In this document: positions 1 to 5,656 of the stretch, piece after piece | Numbering within the stretch: position 1 is the stretch's first letter | Layout: each line of letters begins with the position of its first letter | From: an uncultured Chlorobiota bacterium | GTDB lineage: Bacteria > Bacteroidota > Kapaibacteriia > OLB7 | Reading direction: 5' to 3' | Assembly (NCBI GenBank): GCA_946481475.1 | Contig: CAMLOB010000289.1 | Location: 1 to 5,739, forward strand | Length of the DNA stretch: 5,739 nucleotides | Notes under the pieces: model-generated | What the model saw: the letters and a program-made list of their open reading frames with translations, nothing else | Database searches by the model: none | What the model was told of the DNA's origin: nothing | Position numbers and translations under genes: made by a program

Positions 1-610
1 GGTGGTCGGCGGGGGGAGCACCCCCGCCGCTGAGGAACTCCGCAAGCGAATCGCCTGGCTGGCAAATGCTCTCGGCGTGACCGCCCCTCCTTTCGATTCG
101 TGGCTTGTGCTGCGGGGGATCAAGACGCTGGACGTGAGACTGGAACGCCACGAGGGGAATGCCCGACGCGTTGCCGAATGGCTGGAGAAGCACCCCGATA
201 TCAGCCGCGTCTTCTATCCGGGGCTTCCATCGCATGAAGGACACGAGCTGGCCCGGCGCCAGCAGAAGGGATTCGGCGGCGTAATCTCCTTCGAGTTCGA
301 CGGCTCTGCCGATGAGATCGGCAGACTGCTCGCAGGAACAAGAATCTTCGCTCTGGCCGAATCGCTCGGGGGCGTCGAGTCGCTGATCGAACAGCCGGGG
401 ACCATGAGCCACGCTTCGATGGATCCGCAGCTTCGCCAAGAGGCGGGGATCACCGAAAACATCATCCGCCTCTCCGTCGGCATCGAACATATCGATGATC
501 TTCTTGAGGACCTGGACCGGGCGATCTCCTTTGCAAAAGGGAAGGGAAAGACCGGAACGGAATCGACACCGCAACCCGCAACGATCGATGTGCAGGAGAT
601 GCCGCAATGA
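1..610 (+). CDS. metB: Cystathionine gamma-synthase family PLP enzyme, 3' part (5' end outside window)
   Basis: This is the C-terminal part (about 202 residues) of a Cys/Met-metabolism PLP enzyme. It most likely joins O-acetylhomoserine and cysteine into cystathionine in the cytoplasm. The frame is open at the left edge, and its first residues (VVGG) fit the family's HSDVVGG segment just after the PLP lysine, so the GTG at position 2 is not the start and the catalytic lysine is outside. Visible family hallmarks are FDSWLVLRGIKTL, RQQKGFGG, the LAESLGGVESL block (Ser at 362-364), MSHASM, and IIRLSVGIE with the substrate-carboxylate Arg at 467-469. A Glu at 389-391 (ESLIE) sits where gamma-lyases often have Glu and E. 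coli MetB has Ser, so gamma-lyase activity cannot be excluded. The last 25 or so residues form a polar tail beyond the usual end. The stop overlaps the metX start, and this context favours the synthase role. Confidence 0.9.
   Translation, partial: VVGGGSTPAAEELRKRIAWLANALGVTAPPFDSWLVLRGIKTLDVRLERHEGNARRVAEWLEKHPDISRVFYPGLPSHEGHELARRQQKGFGGVISFEFDGSADEIGRLLAGTRIFALAESLGGVESLIEQPGTMSHASMDPQLRQEAGITENIIRLSVGIEHIDDLLEDLDRAISFAKGKGKTGTESTPQPATIDVQEMPQ
594..598 (+). promoter_or_regulatory. Shine-Dalgarno site of metX
   Basis: AGGAG lies 8 bases before the ATG at 607, inside the last codons of metB. It fixes the metX start and shows that metX is translated from within the metB message, with the overlapping ATGA permitting translational coupling. 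Confidence 0.75.
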
Positions 611-1800
611 AGAAGAACGATCTGCCCGGCAACGATCGACTCAACCGCCGCAAAGGATTGTTCGACACGGGAGACCGTCCCTTTCATCTTCAGTCGGGAC
701 GAACTCTCTGCGGAGTCCACATCGCCTATGAAACCTACGGCCAACTCAACGAGGCAAAGAGGAACGCCATTCTTCTCTGCCACGCACTCACCGGCAGTCC
801 GCACGCCGCCGGACGGGACGGGAAAGGGAGACCGGGATGGTGGGACGGACTGATCGGTCCCGGCAAGGCGTTCGACACGGATCGGTTCTTTGTGATCTGC
901 TCGAACGTTCTGGGGGGATGCTACGGTTCTACCGGACCGAACAGCATCAACCCCGGAACCGGCGAACCGTACGGTTCCGATTTTCCGGAGATCACCATTC
1001 GGGACATTGTTCGCGCCCAGCATCTTCTCATAGACTCGCTCGGCATCGAACGCCTGAGTGCCGTCGCCGGAGGATCGATGGGGGGAATGCAGGCGTTTGA
1101 GTGGGGAGTGAGCTTTCCGGAACTGGTGGAACGGTTGATCCTGATCGCCACCGCCCCCGAGCAGTCGGCCTGGCGCCTCGGAATCGGAGCCGTTGTGCGG
1201 GAGGCGATCTCGATTGGCGAGAAGTCACACAACCGCGAACGGGGTCTCCGCCTGGCCCGGATGATCTCGATGCTCACCTATCGATCCCACGAAGAATTCT
1301 CCGGTCGGTTCGGACGAAGAAGACAGGAGGACGGACCGGAAGAGGCCGAAGATCTTTTTGCGGTAGAGAGCTATCTGAAGTACAAGGGAGAAGAACTTGC
1401 CGGACGATTCGATTCGCTGACGTATCGAACGCTTCTCGGAGCGATGGATCGGCATGACGTCTCCGCAGGTCGTGGCGCACCGGCCAAAGTACTGGCCGCC
1501 CTGCCGCAGCCCACCCTCTGCGTCGGCATCTCGAGCGATATGCTTTATCCGGCCGAGGAGGTCTTCGGATTTGCCGGGATGATTCCGGACGGCCGCTACC
1601 GCGAGATCCTCTCCCGCTGCGGACACGATGCTTTTCTGATCGAGCAGGAGCAACTGGGCCGGCACATCGAGGATTTTTTCCGGACATCGCAGGGAACGGA
1701 TAGCGATGAAAGAGACGGAGATCGAAGAGACAATGATCGAGAAGCCAACGGCGGAACCCGAACGGTCTCCGCACTATTGACAACGACACAAACAACTTGA
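607..1800 (+). CDS. metX: Homoserine O-acetyltransferase
   Basis: This 397-residue alpha/beta-hydrolase-fold enzyme transfers acetyl from acetyl-CoA to homoserine, the committed step to methionine. Family signatures run in order: IAYETYGQLN (about 39-48), the oxyanion-region stretch LLCHALTGSPHAAG (56-69), GWWDGLIGPGKAFDTDRFFVICSNVLGGCYGSTGP (77-111), and the nucleophile elbow GGSMGGM with catalytic Ser157. Asp311 (in GISSDMLYP) and His340 (in GHDAFLIE) complete the triad, with spacing like that of characterised MetX enzymes. Acetyl rather than succinyl specificity is inferred from family membership, because some MetX-fold enzymes use succinyl-CoA. The start is set by the AGGAG site and the overlap with the metB stop. 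The family fold ends near HIEDFF (about residue 357), and some 40 residues of Asp/Arg/Thr-rich tail follow. No metW lies next to it; hom follows after 14 bases. Confidence 0.96.
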   Translation: MKKNDLPGNDRLNRRKGLFDTGDRPFHLQSGRTLCGVHIAYETYGQLNEAKRNAILLCHALTGSPHAAGRDGKGRPGWWDGLIGPGKAFDTDRFFVICSNVLGGCYGSTGPNSINPGTGEPYGSDFPEITIRDIVRAQHLLIDSLGIERLSAVAGGSMGGMQAFEWGVSFPELVERLILIATAPEQSAWRLGIGAVVREAISIGEKSHNRERGLRLARMISMLTYRSHEEFSGRFGRRRQEDGPEEAEDLFAVESYLKYKGEELAGRFDSLTYRTLLGAMDRHDVSAGRGAPAKVLAALPQPTLCVGISSDMLYPAEEVFGFAGMIPDGRYREILSRCGHDAFLIEQEQLGRHIEDFFRTSQGTDSDERDGDRRDNDREANGGTRTVSALLTTTQTT

Positions 1801-1805
1801 AGGAG
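1801..1805 (+). promoter_or_regulatory. Shine-Dalgarno site of hom
   Basis: AGGAG begins directly after the metX stop and lies 9 bases before the ATG at 1815. It decides for that ATG over the in-frame TTG at 1797, which overlaps the metX stop and would lie upstream of the site. Confidence 0.8.
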
Positions 1806-1814
1806 ATAGAGCAC

Positions 1815-2810
1815 ATGTCAACAATTTCAATCGGACTGTTCGGATGCGGAGTTGTGGGGAGCGGCGTGGTAAGAATTCTTGAGGAGCGGACCGACCAGAT
1901 CGAGCGGGAGACCGGATACCGTCCGGTGATCTCGAAGATCTGCGTCCTCCATCCGGAGAAGGAACGCCCGGTCGATCTGACCGGCGTCAGGGTCACCGGA
2001 TCGCCCGACGAGCTTCTGGAAGATCCGGACATCGACGTTTTCATCGAGGTAATCGGCGGGGAGAAGGATGCACTGAACATCCTGACCCGGACGCTGACCG
2101 CAGGGAAGAGCGTGATCACCGCCAACAAACTGGTGCTGGCCAAACATCTGCCGGAACTTCGCCGACTTGAGGATCGCCACGGCGGCCTGCTTCTCTACGG
2201 GGCTTCGGTCTGCGGCTCGGTACCGATTCTGAAGGTAATCGAGGAGACCCTGTCGATCGATACGATACGGTCAATCCGCGGAGTCGTCAACGGATCGACA
2301 AACTATATCCTGGGTCGGCTGGCTGCGGGTGAGGCGTGGGAAACCGCTCTGGCAACCGCACGGGCCGAGGGATTTCTGGAGGCCGATCCGACGCTGGACA
2401 TCAGCGGCGCCGACGCCGCGCAGAAACTTTCGATCCTCGCCTGGCACGCGTTCGGCTGTCACGTCCCTCCGGACCGGATACCGACGACCGGCATCACCGA
2501 CATACCGGCATCGGCATTTACCGAAGCACGGGGGAGCGGGAAGCGGATCAAACTGGTAGCCGAAGGAAGGATGACCGAATCCGGTCCCCTCCTCTCGGTC
2601 GCTCCGGTCCCCCTTCCCGGAACAAGCGCGCTGGCACTGGTCGACGATGAGATCAACGTCGTGGAGGTGGAATGCGAGGGAGTCGGAACACAACGATTTA
2701 TCGGCAAGGGAGCAGGTTCCCTTCCGACGGCCAACGCCGTCCTCACCGATCTTCTGGACATCATTGCCAGGAGGAGATACCGAAGAAGGATTCCCATCGC
2801 TCCGCTGTAA
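1815..2810 (+). CDS. hom: Homoserine dehydrogenase, short form without ACT domain
   Basis: This 331-residue cytoplasmic enzyme reduces aspartate semialdehyde to homoserine with NAD(P)H, supplying the substrate of MetX. The N-terminal Rossmann fold carries GLFGCGVVG (residues 7-15), and the ANKLVLAKH block contains Lys105. The catalytic domain has GASVCGSVPIL, GVVNGSTNYIL and EADPTLDISGADAAQK. Glu189, Asp200 and Lys204 have the same mutual spacing as Glu208/Asp219/Lys223 of the yeast enzyme. The protein ends just after the GKGAGSLPTANAV motif, so the roughly 100-residue C-terminal ACT domain of the longer bacterial forms is absent, and no ACT-like coding is seen downstream. Threonine feedback through that domain is therefore not expected. 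It is also not fused to aspartokinase. As the last gene of the metB-metX-hom unit it probably serves methionine synthesis. Confidence 0.95.
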   Translation: MSTISIGLFGCGVVGSGVVRILEERTDQIERETGYRPVISKICVLHPEKERPVDLTGVRVTGSPDELLEDPDIDVFIEVIGGEKDALNILTRTLTAGKSVITANKLVLAKHLPELRRLEDRHGGLLLYGASVCGSVPILKVIEETLSIDTIRSIRGVVNGSTNYILGRLAAGEAWETALATARAEGFLEADPTLDISGADAAQKLSILAWHAFGCHVPPDRIPTTGITDIPASAFTEARGSGKRIKLVAEGRMTESGPLLSVAPVPLPGTSALALVDDEINVVEVECEGVGTQRFIGKGAGSLPTANAVLTDLLDIIARRRYRRRIPIAPL

Positions 2811-2907
2811 ACAACGGATGCTTCAATCGGGCACTCAGATACAGTTGATCTGCGTCAACCGGTCCGATCTCCGGTCTCTCTCACCAAGATCACGCCTGAG
2901 CAAAACG

Positions 2908-2947
2908 GAACCGCCGTTGCAGCACTGCGATGCTGTAACGGCGGTTC
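2908..2947. terminator. Strong stem-loop between convergent operons, likely bidirectional terminator
   Basis: Arms 2908-2924 and 2931-2947 pair over 17 positions (16 Watson-Crick and one G-T) around a 6-base loop (CTGCGA). The outer 11 bp are perfect and GC-rich. Read on the minus strand, the stem is followed within two bases by TTTT (complement of 2902-2905), and it begins 19 bases after the stop of the minus-strand gene ending at 2967, so it fits that operon best. Read on the plus strand, only GTT follows, 97 bases after hom, so termination of the methionine operon here is plausible but less certain. The rest of 2811-2966 holds only weak 5-bp hairpins and no gene. Confidence 0.8.
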
Positions 2948-2966
2948 GTTGATGAGGTCGACAGGA

Positions 2967-3395
2967 TCACTCTCCCGGCGGCGGCGGTTCTTCTCCCCTC
3001 GGAGGCCCATCCATTCCGTTCGGGGGGCCTTTGCGTTTCTTTTTCATGTTGTGCTGTTCCCGTCTCAGACTCTCCATTTGCCCGGCACTCAGGTGGGGAG
3101 CAAGCTCCACCAGCATGGTGTCGAACACTGCTTTCATCTGATGTCGGGCGGACTTGAGAATCTCCCGGTTTCTCTCATCGGCTTTTGCAAGGATCGGATG
3201 GACGGCGGCGTGTTGTGCCGAGTCCCGGATATCGATAATCCGCTCCATGTGGCGGATGAAACCGCCGGGACCCCGTATCTCATCCCGCTTCTCCCTGCGA
3301 TCCTGCGAAATCATTCCGACGGCGGCTCCGCCGATCACTCCGCCGATAATTAATGTGCCGAGAAGAATCAGTATCGATTTGGCCTGTGTGGTCAT
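2967..3395 (-). CDS. Small single-TM helical protein, Spy/CpxP- or CnrX-like candidate
   Basis: The protein has 142 residues and no firm family assignment. Residues 7-29 form one hydrophobic segment rich in Gly (IIGGVIGGAAVGM). A charged, His/Met/Arg-containing region of predicted helices follows (about 32-120). It includes ILKSARHQMKAVFDTMLVELAPHLSAGQMESLRRE, where LSAGQ resembles the LTxxQ pattern of Spy/CpxP periplasmic chaperones and of CnrX-type metal-sensor proteins. The tail (about 119-142) has a basic KKKRK run followed by Pro/Gly/Glu-rich sequence. The ATG at 3393-3395 has an AGGA 10 bases upstream (3406-3409). It is the third gene after the sigma and anti-sigma genes, 44 bases downstream, so it is probably co-transcribed and serves the same stress response. 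An oddity is that basic residues also follow the membrane segment, leaving the topology unclear. A role as chaperone or metal/stress sensor is inference. Confidence 0.75.
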   Translation of the reverse strand: MTTQAKSILILLGTLIIGGVIGGAAVGMISQDRREKRDEIRGPGGFIRHMERIIDIRDSAQHAAVHPILAKADERNREILKSARHQMKAVFDTMLVELAPHLSAGQMESLRREQHNMKKKRKGPPNGMDGPPRGEEPPPPGE

Positions 3396-3439
3396 GGTCT
3401 CATCATCCTGTCATTATGGTCCCGATTATGCTGCATCGG

Positions 3440-3865
3440 TTAATGGGAAAGCATCATGTCGGTAAATTCTGCGTCGTAGGCGGCCTCCACCGTCACCGGT
3501 CCCAGACCGAGAGCCGCCTCCAGCGGCGACTGGTCGGCACCCGACTCAGCAATGTTGTAGATACCGAGTCCGAGAGCCACCGCAACGGCGACCGGTGCCA
3601 ATCGGCTGAAGAAAGAGGCCAGCGCATCGGAGAGATCGAAACGCCTGCTCTCTCCTCCTCTCCCGATCCGTTCGATCACCCGATCGGCAAAGCTTGGCCC
3701 GAACGACCGATGTCCCGCATCGGCAACGACTTCCTGAAGGCGCATCATTCCCTGATATTCGGTCCGCGCTCCGGCATCCTCCCGAAGCAGTTCTTCCAGT
3801 TGCTGCCGCTCCTTCTCCGACAGTTCATCAGAGAGCGAACGTAGCAGAAGATTCCGTGTGTTCAT
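3440..3865 (-). CDS. Membrane-anchored anti-sigma factor (probable)
   Basis: The product has 141 residues. The first 70 or so are charged and helical, opening RSLSDELSEKERQQLEELLREDAGARTEY, the pattern typical of N-terminal cytoplasmic anti-sigma domains. A membrane segment lies at about 86-105 (LAPVAVAVALGLGIYNI), with Arg before it and acidic residues after, predicting N-in/C-out. A short external tail of about 36 residues ends in AEFTDMMLSH. There is no HxxxCxxC zinc motif, so it is not a ZAS-type factor. It probably binds the sigma factor encoded just upstream and releases it upon an envelope signal. The ATG at 3863-3865 is preferred over a TTG two codons earlier; either way the gene starts inside the sigma coding region, giving a 38-base overlap and likely translational coupling. 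The anti-sigma assignment rests on position, topology and the N-terminal pattern. Confidence 0.8.
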   Translation of the reverse strand: MNTRNLLLRSLSDELSEKERQQLEELLREDAGARTEYQGMMRLQEVVADAGHRSFGPSFADRVIERIGRGGESRRFDLSDALASFFSRLAPVAVAVALGLGIYNIAESGADQSPLEAALGLGPVTVEAAYDAEFTDMMLSH

Positions 3866-4448
3866 CTTCAATGATATATGGTTTCAACAATCGTTCCAGG
3901 CTCTTCATGCCTCGTGAGAGGCGCGAGAGGACGGTCCCCTGGGGCAGATTCAGCAAGTCGGCCGTCTCCTTCGTCGAATAACCGTTCAGCATCCTCAGAA
4001 CAACGACGGCCTTGTGTTTCGGGTCCAGATCGTCGATTGCCTTGTGGACCAAAGCCTGCCGTTCGTTCTCGTCGATCGTCCGGTTCCCGCTGGTCGTCAG
4101 TTCCGTATCCCGCAGGCTATCGATGCCGGTAAACCGGTTCCGTTTCTTCTTCTGTCGCTTCAGTTCATTCAGCGACAGGTTGATCGCGATGCGGGTCAGA
4201 TACGTCTTGACGGTCGATTCTTCCCTGAAGGAGTCCAGAGCGCGGTAGAAGCGGATAAACGTCTCCTGTCCTACGTCCTCTGCCTCCGGTCCCGTTCCCA
4301 GCATCCCCCGCACGGTTGCGGCCACCGTCGGCTCGTACCGCTCCACAAGCGTGCGGAAGGCGGCCTGATCGCCGGAGCGAGCCCCGTTCAGAAGTTCGGC
4401 ATCCGTCGGGAACGACTCCGCTATTCTTGTCTGTCCATCGGGACTCAT
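3828..4448 (-). CDS. ECF-family RNA polymerase sigma factor
   Basis: A 206-residue sigma-70 family factor of the extracytoplasmic function type, which directs RNA polymerase to stress promoters. Sigma region 2 spans about 15-100, with AEDVGQETFIRFYRALDSFR (56-75; core-binding region 2.2) and TYLTRIAINLSLNELKRQKKK (82-102; the -10-recognition part). A linker rich in Arg/Asp/Thr follows. Region 4 (about 126-190) contains IDDLDPKHKAVVVLRML and the helix-turn-helix GYSTKETADLLNLPQGTVLSRLSRGMKSL, which reads the -35 element. Regions 1.1, 1.2 and 3 are absent, as expected for ECF factors. The ATG at 4446-4448 is chosen because an upstream TTG (4493) and GTG (4481) in the same frame fall beside or within the proposed promoter, before its transcript would begin or too close to its start. 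No clear Shine-Dalgarno precedes any of the three. The gene overlaps the anti-sigma gene. Confidence 0.95.
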   Translation of the reverse strand: MSPDGQTRIAESFPTDAELLNGARSGDQAAFRTLVERYEPTVAATVRGMLGTGPEAEDVGQETFIRFYRALDSFREESTVKTYLTRIAINLSLNELKRQKKKRNRFTGIDSLRDTELTTSGNRTIDENERQALVHKAIDDLDPKHKAVVVLRMLNGYSTKETADLLNLPQGTVLSRLSRGMKSLERLLKPYIIEDEHTESSATFAL

Positions 4449-4484
4449 TCGGGAATAGTTGCTGAATACTGAAGTAATCACGCT

Positions 4485-4514
4485 GTTAGACAACCGCCGG
4501 AATGATATGATTCC
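4485..4514 (-). promoter_or_regulatory. Candidate ECF promoter, probably autoregulatory
   Basis: On the minus strand, GGAATCA (4514-4508) is followed by a 16-base spacer and GTCTAAC (4491-4485). This closely resembles the GGAAC-type -35 and TCTAA/TCAAA-type -10 elements of RpoE-like ECF sigma factors. A transcript would begin near 4475-4480, about 30 bases before the sigma ATG at 4448. Autoregulation by the encoded sigma factor is the usual arrangement for such operons, but it is inferred here. Confidence 0.6.
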
Positions 4515-4588
4515 CTCCGGTCGGCACCGACCTGTTCAAACGGCAAAAGATCTCAGGAAAAGAACGGAATCGCCGGCATTCTCACCAG

Positions 4589-5593
4589 CTACGCCACCCT
4601 GCCTATCACGACGGGATCTTCGCCGATCTCCCTCAACCGCGCCATGACCGCATCGGCTCCGCTCTCGGTTGCGACGATCACCAGACCGATACCGAGATTG
4701 AACGTCCGGCGCATATCTTCCTCCGGCACATTTCCTTCGCGCTGAATCAGACCGAAAATCGGCGGACGCTTCCACGCATTCCAGTCAACGTTCAGCGAGA
4801 GCGGATCGCGAACGACGCGGGAGGTGTTGCCGACCAGACCCCCTCCGGTGATGTGGGAATAGGCGTGAACGCCTTCGATATCCATCGTCTCCTGAATCGC
4901 CTTCAGATAGGAGCGATGGGGAACCAGCAACGCTTCGCCGAGACCTCCGCCGATCTCATCGATATGGGCATCGACATCGTACTTCGGGAAGAGGACGGCA
5001 CGGGCAAGGGAATAGCCGTTTGTGTGGAGTCCGGTAGACGGAAGACCGATCAGCAGATCACCGGCCGCCGATCCCTCTCCGGTCACCATCCGCTTCCGCT
5101 CCACCACGCCGACAACCGTTCCGGCCAGATCGAACTCCCCTTCGGCATACATCGACGGCATCTCGGCCGTCTCACCGCCGATCAGGGCGCACGCGTTCTC
5201 CCGGCATCCCCGGGCAAATCCGCTGATGACGCGAGCGGCGACCGAGGGATCGAGTTTTCCGGTTGCGAAGTAATCGAGGAAATAGATCGGCCGGGCACCG
5301 CAAACGGCGATGTCGTTGACGCAGTGGTTGACCAGATCCTCACCCACCCCTTCGTAGACACCGGCCATGAAGGCCACCTTCAGTTTTGTCCCGACACCGT
5401 CAACCGAGGAGACCAGGACCGGATGGTCGTATTCCTTCAGGAAGGAGACGTCGTAAAGTCCGCCGAATCCACCGATATCGGCCAGCACGTTGTCGTTGAA
5501 TGTCGAACGGATCATCGGCTTGATCCGCTCCACCGTCTCCTCACCGGCATCGATATTCACTCCGGCAGTCTTGTAGGTCAGTTGTTCGCTCAT
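4589..5593 (-). CDS. purM: Phosphoribosylformylglycinamidine cyclo-ligase (AIR synthase)
   Basis: A 334-residue cytoplasmic enzyme that closes formylglycinamidine ribonucleotide to aminoimidazole ribonucleotide with ATP, the fifth step of de novo purine synthesis. It is full length for the family. Signatures run from YKTAGVNIDAGEE (7-19) and GGFGGLYDV (41-49) to the ATP/substrate motif SSVDGVGTKL (62-71), HCVNDIAVCGARPIYFLDYFATGKLD (90-115), IGGETAEMPSMY (138-149), GLPSTGLHTNGYSL, HITGGGLVGN and RTFNLGIG. The ATG at 5591-5593 is chosen because the protein then begins as family members do. An in-frame ATG at 5645-5647 would add 18 residues (RINQCKRNTFHH...) unlike the family, although purine-rich sequence precedes it. 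The gene follows the histidine-kinase-like reading frame by 63 bases and may be co-transcribed. No purine riboswitch or clear promoter is seen in the gap, and no convincing terminator follows it before the sigma promoter. Confidence 0.97.
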   Translation of the reverse strand: MSEQLTYKTAGVNIDAGEETVERIKPMIRSTFNDNVLADIGGFGGLYDVSFLKEYDHPVLVSSVDGVGTKLKVAFMAGVYEGVGEDLVNHCVNDIAVCGARPIYFLDYFATGKLDPSVAARVISGFARGCRENACALIGGETAEMPSMYAEGEFDLAGTVVGVVERKRMVTGEGSAAGDLLIGLPSTGLHTNGYSLARAVLFPKYDVDAHIDEIGGGLGEALLVPHRSYLKAIQETMDIEGVHAYSHITGGGLVGNTSRVVRDPLSLNVDWNAWKRPPIFGLIQREGNVPEEDMRRTFNLGIGLVIVATESGADAVMARLREIGEDPVVIGRVA

Positions 5594-5656
5594 GAATCTG
5601 ATTGATGTATGATGGAATGTGTTCCGCTTGCATTGATTGATACGCATCCCTCTCTT

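Noticed and set aside
214..1023. 269-codon antisense open frame over metB/metX
   Set aside because: It lies opposite two clearly homologous genes. Its translation is low-complexity (Ser/Arg/Pro-rich) without a recognisable domain, as expected from the opposite strand of GC-rich coding DNA.
1797..1814. Earlier TTG start for hom
   Set aside because: It overlaps the metX stop, and the AGGAG at 1801-1805 lies after it, at correct distance from the ATG at 1815.
1274..2143. 289-codon antisense open frame over metX/hom
   Set aside because: Same reason: it spans two recognised genes and the junction between them, and shows no family motif.
2844..2875. Two overlapping 5-bp hairpins after hom (GTTGA/TCAAC and ACCGG/CCGGT)
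   Set aside because: They are short, mutually exclusive and lack a T-run, so they are likely chance. The 17-bp stem at 2908-2947 is the credible signal.
2811..2966. A detached ACT domain or thrB/thrC gene after hom
   Set aside because: No frame in this stretch shows such motifs, and it is too short for any of these genes.
4449..4493. Upstream TTG/GTG starts for the sigma factor
   Set aside because: They fall beside or within the proposed promoter or too near its transcript start, and the added residues do not resemble the N-terminus of ECF sigma factors.
4519..4532. GGTCGGCACCGACC hairpin as a purM terminator
   Set aside because: The stem is only 5-6 bp and no T-run follows on either strand. 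It also sits just upstream of the sigma -35 element.
4567..4582. GAATCGCCGGCATTC near-palindrome just after the purM stop as terminator
   Set aside because: A usable stem would be 4 bp with little loop, and the T-rich stretch after it (minus strand) is interrupted.
4853..5605. 250-codon plus-strand open frame opposite purM
   Set aside because: It mirrors the purM coding sequence, shows no domain of its own, and purM is certain.
5594..5647. purM start at the upstream ATG (5647)
   Set aside because: The added 18 residues do not match the family, whose members begin close to the residues encoded from 5593. The purine-rich stretch before 5647 keeps this open as a minor possibility.
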